This document shows positions 7,201 through 13,633 of a stretch of DNA of 13,685 nt, in pieces. Each line of letters starts with the position of its first letter. Positions within the stretch are counted from its first letter, which is position 1. Position numbers and translations under genes: made by a program. Origin of the DNA: CAYJKB01 sp964370625 (GTDB lineage Bacteria > Bacillota > Clostridia > Oscillospirales > Butyricicoccaceae); assembly GCA_964370625.1 (NCBI GenBank), contig CAYJKB010000052.1, positions 1 to 13,685 of the forward strand, given 5' to 3'. The notes beneath the pieces were generated by a model that saw only the letters and a program-made list of their open reading frames with translations, ran no database searches and was not told the DNA's origin.

Positions 7201-7943
7201 GATGCTGCTTCCTCGTTTTCATCTATATTATGTCTTACAAGTGCAAGCGGATTGCTAGATGAACCATCATAAACCACTTTTCCATCTTCAAGTCTTATAA
7301 TTCTATCAGCTTTAACTGCAATATCATTGTCATGCGTGATTAATACCACTGTGCTGCCTTTTTTGTGTAATTCAATTAACATTGAAAGCACTTCACGACC
7401 TGTTTTTGAATCTAGTGCTCCTGTTGGTTCGTCTGCAAGTAACACTGATGGGTTTGCAGCTAATGCACGTGCTATAGATACCCTTTGTTGTTGACCACCA
7501 GATAATTCTGTTGGTTTATGTCTCCATTTATCGCCTAAACCCACTAATGTTAGCAGTTCTTTTGCACGAGTTTTGCGTTCTGATGGTGACATTCCTGCAT
7601 ACATCAAAGGTACTTCAACATTTTCAAGTAAATTTAATTTTTGTAATAGGTTATATTGTTGAAATATAAAACCTAGTTGTTTATTTCTAATGTCTGCAAG
7701 TTCATTTTGGCTCATACTTCCAACTTCATGGCCTGCTAGACGGTAATTTCCATCTGTTGGAACATCTAAACAACCGATAATATTCATACAAGTTGATTTA
7801 CCAGAACCTGATGAGCCTACTATAGCGACAAATTCACCTTCATGGATATTAAAAGAAATACCATTTGCAGCTTTTATAGTTGTATCTCCCATTTGATAAT
7901 ATTTTGAAACATTGTCAAATTCGATTAATAATTTTCTTTTCAT
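7197..7943 (-). CDS. MacB/LolD-type ABC transporter ATP-binding protein
   Basis: This cytosolic ATPase powers the downstream permease. The 248 residues contain Walker A GSSGSGKST (43-51), the Q-loop in FQQ (94-96), the signature LSGGQQQR (147-154), Walker B VLLADE (167-172) and the H-loop H204. GFIFQQYNLLQKLNLLENVEVPL is typical of the MacB/LolD/FtsE subgroup. All catalytic residues are intact. A short acidic tail follows the core (DENEEAAS). The ATG at 7943 has GGAGG nine bases upstream. It lies 21 bases after the fusion-protein gene and overlaps the permease by 4 bases, so all are one operon. The pairing with a MacB permease and an adaptor makes a tripartite-like pump; no outer-membrane partner would be expected in this organism. 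Confidence 0.95.
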   Translation of the reverse strand: MKRKLLIEFDNVSKYYQMGDTTIKAANGISFNIHEGEFVAIVGSSGSGKSTCMNIIGCLDVPTDGNYRLAGHEVGSMSQNELADIRNKQLGFIFQQYNLLQKLNLLENVEVPLMYAGMSPSERKTRAKELLTLVGLGDKWRHKPTELSGGQQQRVSIARALAANPSVLLADEPTGALDSKTGREVLSMLIELHKKGSTVVLITHDNDIAVKADRIIRLEDGKVVYDGSSSNPLALVRHNIDENEEAAS

Positions 7944-7964
7944 AACACAAATCCTCCATAATAG

Positions 7965-9596
7965 TTATTGTGGTCGGTTTCCACCGCCGCCACCGCCTGA
8001 TGGCATTTCTCCACCTGTTCCACCCATAGGAGAAACAGTCATTCCTGGCATCATTTCCATACCTTCTGGCATTGTCATTGACATTTCCATATATGCTATT
8101 GTGTCTTCTTGTGTAAGTCCTGATATAATTTGTACTGTATCAGTTGTTACAACACCTGTTTCAACTTTAACGTATTTATAACCTTCCGGTGCTTCCATAT
8201 CAACAGCATTAGCTGCACTTGGTGAAGTTTCTGTTATAAGAACTAAATTATTTCTTTCAAGTGCTGTGCTTGGTATTGTAAGGGCATTTTCTACGCTTTC
8301 AAGAACGATTTCAGCGTCAACATTCATTCCAGGAAGCAAAGCTTCTGATGCTTCAACTTCTATTGTTACAGGATAAGTTGTAACACCACCTGATGTTTGA
8401 CCTACGATGCTTACTTTTGTAATCTGTCCATTAAAACTTTGCCCTTGTAATGCATCTGATGTAATCGTAACCTTTTGGCCTACTTCAAGTTGTGCGATAT
8501 CAAGTTCATCAATATTTAAAACTAAAGATAAATAACTTAAATCATAAATTACTGCGAGTGGCTGACCCTGTTCAGTTGTTTCGCCTGTTTTATAATTCTT
8601 TTCAACTACTGTACCTGTTATCGGTGATGTAATTACATATTTTTCTAAAGTTTGTTCTGCATTTTCCATTGAAATTTCAGACTTTTGCAGATTATCATAT
8701 TGTGTTTGTATGCTATCTTCTAAGTTATCGCTTGAAAGTGTTAAAAGTGTTTGGCCATCAGATACCATATCACCTTCATTTATATGTATAGTTTCAACCG
8801 TGCCTGCAACATCAGCAAAAATTTCTTTTTCGCTATTATATTCAAATGCACTGCTTGAACTGCTGTAAACTCCGTTTATCTCTGCTGTAGCTAAAGCACC
8901 ACTTGCAATCCCACCTGGATTTGAAACCGAAATTTCCACTTCTTTTTGTAACATATTTCCTACACCAATTGTAGTTGATTGTGAAACGTTTGTAACTGTT
9001 CCAATCACAGTTTCATATGAGCCATCTAATGTTACATTTGCTGACATTCCATTTGAAAAATTTTGTGCATCATCAGCTGGGAATAAAACTTTTATCACCA
9101 TTGTGCTATCATCTCTAATTGTTCCGATAGGCTGATTTGTTGAAACATCATCACCTTCTTCAACATTAAGCACTGTAACCGTGCCACTTGCTTCTGCTTT
9201 TACTGTAAGATTAGATAAATCTTCTAAAGCATTGTTATAGCTTCTTTGGCTTGAATTAAGTGAAATCTGTTGAGTTTCAATACTGTTTTGTGCATCACTA
9301 CTATCTAATTCATAAAGCACATCATCTTTTGAAACTACATCACCTTCTTCAAAATTAGCTGATAAAATTTCTTCTTCAACAAGTGCAGTTATTGTATATG
9401 AATCTGCTGCTGAAAGTGCTGCTGTTCCTGTAATTGATTCTGATAAATTTTCTACAGTTGGATTTAGTGTAGTATATTCTAATTCTGCTGATGCTCGTGC
9501 ATTATCTTGTGGCATAAACATAAATGCTGCAGCGCCAGCTATAGCTAACACTCCTACACCTATAAGTGTTTTTTTTATAGGAAACTTTTTTGACAT
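7965..9596 (-). CDS. Membrane fusion (adaptor) protein with duplicated core and Met/Gly-rich tail
   Basis: This MacA/HlyD-type adaptor is held outside the membrane by an N-terminal anchor (helix about 9-28). At 543 residues it is much longer than the roughly 370-400 of MacA. The extra length is a second core. Unit 1: lipoyl half 68-99, coiled-coil hairpin 100-128, lipoyl half 131-160, barrel 163-243. Unit 2: lipoyl half 258-290, hairpin 291-318, lipoyl half ITSPITGTVVEKNYKTGE (322-339) to 352, barrel 356-433. A membrane-proximal domain follows (about 436-500). The tail (503-543) has ten methionines in 29 residues, then a glycine run. The hairpins are short, fitting a cell without TolC. The frame extends to a TTG at 9644, but the ATG at 9596 has AAAGGA nine bases upstream and begins MSKKFPIKK. 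It is the first gene of the operon. Confidence 0.9.
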   Translation of the reverse strand: MSKKFPIKKTLIGVGVLAIAGAAAFMFMPQDNARASAELEYTTLNPTVENLSESITGTAALSAADSYTITALVEEEILSANFEEGDVVSKDDVLYELDSSDAQNSIETQQISLNSSQRSYNNALEDLSNLTVKAEASGTVTVLNVEEGDDVSTNQPIGTIRDDSTMVIKVLFPADDAQNFSNGMSANVTLDGSYETVIGTVTNVSQSTTIGVGNMLQKEVEISVSNPGGIASGALATAEINGVYSSSSSAFEYNSEKEIFADVAGTVETIHINEGDMVSDGQTLLTLSSDNLEDSIQTQYDNLQKSEISMENAEQTLEKYVITSPITGTVVEKNYKTGETTEQGQPLAVIYDLSYLSLVLNIDELDIAQLEVGQKVTITSDALQGQSFNGQITKVSIVGQTSGGVTTYPVTIEVEASEALLPGMNVDAEIVLESVENALTIPSTALERNNLVLITETSPSAANAVDMEAPEGYKYVKVETGVVTTDTVQIISGLTQEDTIAYMEMSMTMPEGMEMMPGMTVSPMGGTGGEMPSGGGGGGNRPQ

Positions 9597-9630
9597 GTGA
9601 ATTAGTCCTTTCGTAATTAACTTTGACACT

Positions 9631-9658
9631 AGTATAAAATTCAAATGTTAACTGACAA
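9631..9658 (-). promoter_or_regulatory. Promoter of the export operon
   Basis: On the minus strand TTGTCA (9658-9653) is followed after 16 bases by TATACT (9636-9631), 34 bases before the ATG of the fusion protein. The GTTTAT repeat element begins 10 bases upstream of the -35, a position typical for OmpR/PhoB-class activators. Confidence 0.65.
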
Positions 9659-9668
9659 TTCAAAAAAC

Positions 9669-9695
9669 ATAAACAAAATATAAACGTATATAAAC
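9669..9695 (-). promoter_or_regulatory. Operator-like repeat upstream of the export operon
   Basis: Read on the minus strand, GTTTAT occurs three times at 9695-9690, 9685-9680 and 9674-9669, spaced 10 and 11 bases. The promoter-near pair forms GTTTATATTTTGTTTAT, an exact inverted copy of 9805-9821. Direct repeats about one helical turn apart are the usual target of dimeric OmpR-family regulators. Binding by the adjacent regulator is inferred. Confidence 0.6.
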
Positions 9696-9804
9696 AAAAA
9701 AATTACATGATTAAATTTGCTATATTATAATGTATAAATGCAAGAAACATTGTTAAATCATTTATTTGAGTATATTTTAAGTAAAATTTCCTGAAATAAT
9801 GAAT

Positions 9805-9843
9805 GTTTATATTTTGTTTATCATTTTCATGCTTGAAGTTTAT
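9805..9843 (+). promoter_or_regulatory. Operator-like repeat upstream of the kinase-regulator operon
   Basis: GTTTAT occurs at 9805-9810, 9816-9821 and 9838-9843, spaced 11 and 22 bases (one and two helical turns). The first two form the same 17-base element as in front of the export operon. The third overlaps the -35 and spacer of the kinase promoter, which could allow a different response such as autorepression. Regulator identity is inferred from adjacency. Confidence 0.6.
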
Positions 9844-9862
9844 ATGCAACATATATTATAAT
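9833..9862 (+). promoter_or_regulatory. Promoter of the kinase-regulator operon
   Basis: TTGAAG (9833-9838), an 18-base spacer and a perfect TATAAT (9857-9862) lie 31 bases upstream of the kinase ATG. The paired GTTTAT element ends 11 bases upstream of the -35. Confidence 0.6.
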
Positions 9863-9893
9863 GATATTAATAAGCTTAAAGGTGGTTTATCGT

Positions 9894-11081
9894 ATGAAAA
9901 TGCGTACAAAAATATTATTATCAACTGTGGTGCTTGTCCTAATAGCATTAATCACTGTGGTGTCTGCTAATTTTTATATATTTAGAGATAGTATGAGAAA
10001 TTTAAATGAAACTCCCAAAGTAAAACCTCCTGAAGAGGTTGTTGAAATGTTTATATTAACTGATAAAGAATTTGAAAAATATGATTTAAGGATTATCCCA
10101 ATACCTCGTGAATTTGAAAATGAGGAAGATATTTTCACAAGGTCTGTAGAGCTTTCTAAAGGTGGTTTTTTACTGACATTAGTTATAATTTCTGCTACTT
10201 GCCTTGTATTTACGTATTTTGCATCAAAAAAAATCACTGTGCCCCTTTCAGAACTTTCTAAAGCTGCAAAGAAAATCGGAGAAGGTGATTTAACTTCTGA
10301 GATAAACTATGTTAGTAATGATGAATTTGGCGAAGTATGTCAAGCATTTAATCAAATGAGGCAACGCCTTTTAGAGGAACAAGAGAAAACCAGAAAATTA
10401 GAACAAGCTAGAACAGAGATGATTGCAGATATTTCCCATGATTTAAAAACTCCACTTACATCTGTAAAGGGCTATATAAAAGGTATTCAAGATGGAATTG
10501 CAAACACTGATGAAAAACGTCAACGTTATTTAGAAACAGCTTATAAAAGGGCTAGTGATATGGATATTTTACTTGAAAGACTATTTTATGTATCAAAAGT
10601 AGAATCAGGAACACTTCCTGTTCAAAAGGAATTTATAGATTTTGCAAAAGTTATTGAAGATTATGTGTTCATTGCTACACCTGAACTTTCTACTATAAAT
10701 GCTGAAATTTATACTGAAATTTCTGAAAAACCATGTATGCTTCACTTAGATTACGGACAAATACAGCGTGTATTATCAAATTTTATAGAAAACTCTGTTA
10801 AATATTCGAATGCCGAAAATTTGAAAATTAAAATTGAACTTAGTCATGATGCTAATTTTGCAACTTTAATTTACTCTGATAATGGCATTGGTGTTTCGGA
10901 TGAACAATTGCCATTTTTATTTGAACGTTTTTGGCGTGGAGATAAAACAAGAAATGAAAAAGAAGGAAGTGGGCTTGGTCTTTATATTTGTGAGTATATT
11001 ATAAATTCACATGGTGGAACAATCGAAGCTTCAAACCAAGATGGACTTAAATTTACAATCAAGCTCCCAAGAAAGGATTAA
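9894..11081 (+). CDS. Sensor histidine kinase with short external sensor
   Basis: This membrane sensor kinase is the likely partner of the next gene. The 395 residues hold TM1 (about 7-29), an external segment of only about 60 residues (30-89, rich in Glu/Asp/Pro), TM2 (91-110), a HAMP domain (about 110-163), then the catalytic core. Core motifs: H-box SHDLKTPLTS with H182, N-box NFIENSVKYS (N296, N300), G1 DNGIG (329-333), F-box FERFWRGD (343-350) and G2 GSGLGL (358-363). All are intact. The frame begins at an ATG at 9861, inside the -10 box. The ATG at 9894, preceded by AAAGGTGG at eight bases, is the credible start. Its stop overlaps the next frame as TAATG. Such small sensors often detect envelope stress or membrane-active compounds; the signal here is unknown. 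Confidence 0.94.
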   Translation: MKMRTKILLSTVVLVLIALITVVSANFYIFRDSMRNLNETPKVKPPEEVVEMFILTDKEFEKYDLRIIPIPREFENEEDIFTRSVELSKGGFLLTLVIISATCLVFTYFASKKITVPLSELSKAAKKIGEGDLTSEINYVSNDEFGEVCQAFNQMRQRLLEEQEKTRKLEQARTEMIADISHDLKTPLTSVKGYIKGIQDGIANTDEKRQRYLETAYKRASDMDILLERLFYVSKVESGTLPVQKEFIDFAKVIEDYVFIATPELSTINAEIYTEISEKPCMLHLDYGQIQRVLSNFIENSVKYSNAENLKIKIELSHDANFATLIYSDNGIGVSDEQLPFLFERFWRGDKTRNEKEGSGLGLYICEYIINSHGGTIEASNQDGLKFTIKLPRKD

Positions 11082-11086
11082 TGAAT

Positions 11087-11779
11087 ATGTCTAAAATACT
11101 AATTGCAGAAGATGATAGAGAAATTGCTCTTTTAGAACAAGATTACTTGGAAATACATGGATATGAAAGTGAAATTGTGTCTGATGGAAAACTTGTTATA
11201 AAACGTGCTTTATCTGGTGAATTTGACTTGATTTTACTTGACTTAATGTTACCTAATGTTGATGGATATGAAATTTGCAAATCAATTCGAAATGAAATCG
11301 ATGTTCCTATTTTAATGGTTACAGCTAGAAATCAATCAATTGATAAAGTGCGTGGACTTGGCATTGGCGCTGATGATTATATTTCTAAACCATTTGACCC
11401 TTCTGAACTTGTCGCACGTGTTAAATCTCATTTATCACGCTTTAACAGGCTTACTTCAAATGATAAAGGTATAACCGATGATGAAATCAAAGTTTCTGAT
11501 ATTACTATCATGCGTAAAAGCTGGAAAGTAACAAAAAATGATGTTGAAATAGCTCTTCCTAATAGAGAATTTGAATTGCTCTTGTTTTTAGCCGAAAACC
11601 CTAATATTGTTTTTTCAAAAGATCATTTGTTTGAACGCATTTGGGGATATGATTATGTTGGTGATAGTGCCACTGTAACTGTTCATATTAACAGAATTCG
11701 TGACAAAATCGAAACAGACCCTAAAAAACCACTGATAATTGAAACAGTTTGGGGTGCTGGTTATAGATTAAATGGATAA
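11087..11779 (+). CDS. OmpR/PhoB-family response regulator
   Basis: This DNA-binding regulator has 230 residues. The receiver domain (1-118) has the acidic pair D9-D10, phospho-acceptor D52, T79 and K101. The winged-helix effector (about 133-229) carries the recognition helix SATVTVHINRIRDKIE (194-209) and ends with the usual VWGAGYRLNG. It is translationally coupled to the kinase. An ATG at 11081 overlaps the kinase stop, but AAAGGA (11072-11077) is only three bases from it and nine from the ATG at 11087, so the latter is preferred. This family binds direct repeats spaced about 10-11 bp, matching the GTTTAT repeats in the control region at 9669-9843. It therefore probably controls both the export operon and itself. 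Confidence 0.94.
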   Translation: MSKILIAEDDREIALLEQDYLEIHGYESEIVSDGKLVIKRALSGEFDLILLDLMLPNVDGYEICKSIRNEIDVPILMVTARNQSIDKVRGLGIGADDYISKPFDPSELVARVKSHLSRFNRLTSNDKGITDDEIKVSDITIMRKSWKVTKNDVEIALPNREFELLLFLAENPNIVFSKDHLFERIWGYDYVGDSATVTVHINRIRDKIETDPKKPLIIETVWGAGYRLNG

Positions 11780-11947
11780 ATTTCAATAAATTATATTAAA
11801 AAACTTTAAGATAAAATATTTTATTTTTTATGCAATAATTTATATACCTTGTGCATTATATAAGTGAAAGGGTAAATATTATCAACTGTCTTGACATTAC
11901 ATGGTATTTATGTTAACTTGTATATATAATTAAAATGAGGTATTTAT
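11780..11947 (+). other. AT-rich intergenic region between regulator and CAP-protein genes
   Basis: No gene is visible here. An AT-only palindrome (11811-11824) followed by six Ts could be a weak terminator for the kinase-regulator operon. A perfect TTGACA at 11891-11896 has only TAACTT at the right spacing (11914-11919), while a TATAAT at 11925-11930 has a poor -35 (TGGTAT, 11902-11907). One of these is likely to drive the CAP-protein gene, so it probably has its own promoter. Confidence 0.4.
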
Positions 11948-13000
11948 ATGAAAATTATATCAATTGCGCTTTTATCAGCATTAATTTTATCTAATGTATC
12001 AGCAAATGCAATACAATTGCCTGACGAATACTATAATGAAATAGAAATAATCAATCAAAATCCAACTTCTACTTTTATTGCAAAGCCAACCTCATCAACA
12101 GTTATATTAAATGGTGAAGAATGTAATTTTAATGGATATAATATCAATGATAATAATTTTATTAAACTTCGTGATATTGCCATGATATTAAATGATACTA
12201 ATAAAAAATTTGAAGTAGAATGGAATAGTGAAAAAAATGCTATTTCTTTAATTTCAAACGAAATTTATACACCACTCGGAAATGAACTTTCACCTTTAAG
12301 CAATGAAATCAAAGAAGCTAAGGTAACACAATCAGCTATTTATAAAGATGGACTTCAAGTTGTATTAAATGTATATAACATTGATGGAAATAACTACTTT
12401 ATGTTACGTGAACTAGGTATTTTATTTGATTTCGGTGTTGTTTGGAACGGCAATACTAATTCTATTTTAATTAATACAAGTAAAGATTATGTTTCTGAAC
12501 AAGCTTTAACATCAAATGATATTGATAACTTTTTTAATAGTAATGGAACTAATGAAAATACACAAGTTACTTTAAATCCTCAAACTCCAATGGATACGAA
12601 TGCGAATAATAATTATATTCCTGAAGATGTTTCTAAAGCTTCTCAATACGAAGCTGAAGTTGTAAGGCTTATTAATGTTGAACGTCAAAAAGTTGGATTA
12701 CATGCTCTTACAACATTACCTGCACTTGATGAAGCTGCACAAATTCGTGCAGATGAAGCACATGACTATTTTTCACATTCACGTCCTGATGGCACAAAAT
12801 ACTCAACTGTTTTTGATGAAGTTGGTATAATATCTGATTATAGAGGTGAAAACTTAGCTAAAGGTCATACATCTCCTGAACATGTTGTTACTTCTTTGAT
12901 GAAATCAGAAGGACATAGAAAAAATATCTTAAATCCAGATTATAATTATGTTGGAGTAGGGTTTAACGACTATACTTGGGCTCAAATGTTTATTAAATAA
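11948..13000 (+). CDS. Secreted protein with stalk motifs and a CAP/SCP (YkwD-type) domain
   Basis: This is an exported 350-residue protein. A signal peptide (about 1-20, cleavage near SANA) is followed by two repeats of the copper-amine-oxidase N-terminal (stalk) type. Visible motifs are NNFIKLRDIAMIL with VEWNSEKNAISLI (69-102), and NNYFMLRELGILF with VVWNGNTNSILIN (148-176). A low-complexity Asn/Thr linker (about 195-222) leads to a CAP domain (about 232-350). That domain contains LINVERQKVGL, DYFSHSRPDG (273-282, H277), GENLA (300-304, E301) and EGHRKNILNPDY (321-332, H323), the conserved cavity residues of bacterial CAP proteins. The domain is complete and ends the chain. CAP proteins of this type are surface or spore-coat associated; the biochemical role is unsettled. 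GAGG lies seven bases before the ATG. Whether it belongs to the two-component regulon is unknown. Confidence 0.9.
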   Translation: MKIISIALLSALILSNVSANAIQLPDEYYNEIEIINQNPTSTFIAKPTSSTVILNGEECNFNGYNINDNNFIKLRDIAMILNDTNKKFEVEWNSEKNAISLISNEIYTPLGNELSPLSNEIKEAKVTQSAIYKDGLQVVLNVYNIDGNNYFMLRELGILFDFGVVWNGNTNSILINTSKDYVSEQALTSNDIDNFFNSNGTNENTQVTLNPQTPMDTNANNNYIPEDVSKASQYEAEVVRLINVERQKVGLHALTTLPALDEAAQIRADEAHDYFSHSRPDGTKYSTVFDEVGIISDYRGENLAKGHTSPEHVVTSLMKSEGHRKNILNPDYNYVGVGFNDYTWAQMFIK

Positions 13001-13016
13001 TAAATTTATATACTAA

Positions 13017-13049
13017 AAAATCCCTTAGACTGAGATTCTAAGGGATTTT
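13017..13049 (+). terminator. Terminator of the CAP-protein gene
   Basis: A 13-bp perfect stem (AAAATCCCTTAGA with TCTAAGGGATTTT) has a 7-base loop, 16 bases after the CAP-protein stop. The 3' arm ends in a T-run. Confidence 0.9.
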
Positions 13050-13066
13050 AACTTTTCAACTTTTTC

Positions 13067-13095
13067 TTGACAAATTATAAAAACTATAATATACT
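13067..13095 (+). promoter_or_regulatory. Promoter of tRNA-Ser
   Basis: A perfect TTGACA (13067-13072) and TATACT (13090-13095) are separated by 17 bases and lie 30 bases upstream of the tRNA. This is the best promoter in the window, as expected for a stable RNA. Confidence 0.8.
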
Positions 13096-13125
13096 ATTAT
13101 AGTTACAAGTTAACTTAATATTGAT

Positions 13126-13217
13126 GGAGAGATGGCTGAGCTGGTCGAAGGCGCACGATTGGAAATCGTGTGTGCGTTAATAGCGTACCGAGGGTTCGAA
13201 TCCCTCTCTCTCCGCCA
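13126..13217 (+). tRNA. tRNA-Ser (anticodon GGA)
   Basis: A complete class II tRNA. The acceptor stem is GGAGAGA (13126-13132) with TCTCTCC (13207-13213), discriminator G13214 and an encoded CCA (13215-13217). The anticodon stem CACGA/TCGTG encloses the loop TTGGAAA, giving anticodon GGA, which reads UCC and UCU. A long variable arm follows (TGCGTTAATAGCGTA), which is characteristic of serine tRNAs. The T-arm is GAGGG-TTCGAAT-CCCTC. It has its own promoter. Confidence 0.97.
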
Positions 13218-13218
13218 A

Positions 13219-13284
13219 ATTGAATCACCCTGTCTGATTAGAACATTTTACTCTAAGTGTTTTAATTAGATTGGGTGATTTAAT
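13219..13284 (+). other. Long imperfect RNA hairpin just after tRNA-Ser
   Basis: Beginning two bases after the tRNA CCA, 13219-13248 can pair with 13255-13284. There are 30 positions with one T/T mismatch and five G-T wobbles, and a 6-base loop. The outer part is TTGAATCACCC with GGGTGATTTAA. No real T-run follows, so it is not a classic terminator, although it may still form the 3' trailer of the tRNA transcript. A mobile-element remnant is the alternative. Confidence 0.55.
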
Positions 13285-13296
13285 CTTTAAAAGTCT

Positions 13297-13383
13297 TTAT
13301 TTATCAGGTGTTTTATACCTTAAATATGATTGAGGACGCACACTATTGTAGAATATCATGTAATCAGCAATTTTAACTAAGTC
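13297..13383 (-). pseudogene. Decayed C-terminal tail of an IS3-type transposase
   Basis: Translated on the minus strand, 28 codons read DLVKIADYMIF then YNSVRPQSYLRYKTPDK and a stop. The pattern Y-N-x-x-R-P-x-S-x-L-x-Y-x-T-P is the C-terminal signature of the integrase-core (DDE) transposases of the IS3/IS150 group. An in-frame TAG lies directly upstream (13384-13386), and the roughly 18 open codons before it are not clearly transposase. The rest of the gene is absent, so this is a remnant next to a tRNA gene. Confidence 0.55.
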
Positions 13384-13415
13384 CTAAATCGCTATAATCT
13401 GTATTATAGTTTCAG

Positions 13416-13445
13416 TTGATTCTTGGTAATATTTTGTGTTATAAT
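13416..13445 (+). promoter_or_regulatory. Possible promoter for the right-edge small frames
   Basis: TTGATT (13416-13421), an 18-base spacer and a perfect TATAAT (13440-13445) lie about 90 bases upstream of the first small frame with a ribosome binding site. The leader would hold an unused AAGGAGG (13480-13486). Confidence 0.45.
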
Positions 13446-13534
13446 ATATAAGTTAGTGTATTTTTATGCGATGACTAAAAAGGAGGTTTGTTTTCAACTT
13501 AACACTAAAGAAAACTAAAAAGGGGTAATGAATT

Positions 13535-13633
13535 ATGAAAACTACAAATTTTGCAGCACTTATTAGAATGAGAAGTGCTAGAACAGCAGAAATAACATAT
13601 TATTATTTAGGTATGGGCGATGGACGAAATTAA
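13535..13633 (+). CDS. Small frame of 32 codons, unknown; possible leader peptide
   Basis: The ATG at 13535 has AAAAGGGG nine bases upstream and reads 32 residues (MKTTNFAALIRMRSARTAEI then TYYYLGMGDGRN). It is basic in the middle, with a tyrosine cluster and no membrane segment. Its last 14 bases overlap the start of the next frame, an arrangement suited to translational coupling or leader control. I do not recognise it. A short leader peptide or small cytosolic peptide are both possible, as is a chance frame. Confidence rests on the ribosome binding site and the upstream promoter-like sequence. Confidence 0.4.
   Translation: MKTTNFAALIRMRSARTAEITYYYLGMGDGRN

Noticed and set aside
7912..8181. 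Plus-strand frame with a proline run opposite the fusion-protein tail
   Set aside because: The proline run is the complement of the glycine run of the real gene; it is a shadow frame with no ribosome binding site.
9597..9644. Upstream TTG start for the fusion protein
   Set aside because: The TTG lies within the proposed promoter, has no ribosome binding site, and the extension would precede a normal N-terminal anchor beginning MSKKFPIKK.
9861..9893. Upstream ATG start for the sensor kinase
   Set aside because: This ATG overlaps the -10 box at 9857-9862 and has no ribosome binding site; the ATG at 9894 has AAAGGTGG at correct spacing.
11811..11829. AT-only palindrome plus T-run as a firm terminator for the kinase-regulator operon
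   Set aside because: The stem has no GC pairs and would be very weak; it is mentioned only as a possibility in the intergenic entry.
1475..13114. Recurrent GTTAAC in several upstream regions (for example 1475, 9647, 11912, 13108)
   Set aside because: In DNA this AT-rich a palindromic six-mer is expected several times by chance, and the spacing to promoters is not consistent.
13471..13518. Fifteen-codon frame MTKKEVCFQLNTKEN
   Set aside because: No ribosome binding site precedes it, and its own sequence contains AAGGAGG, which looks like a ribosome binding site; coding is not supportable.
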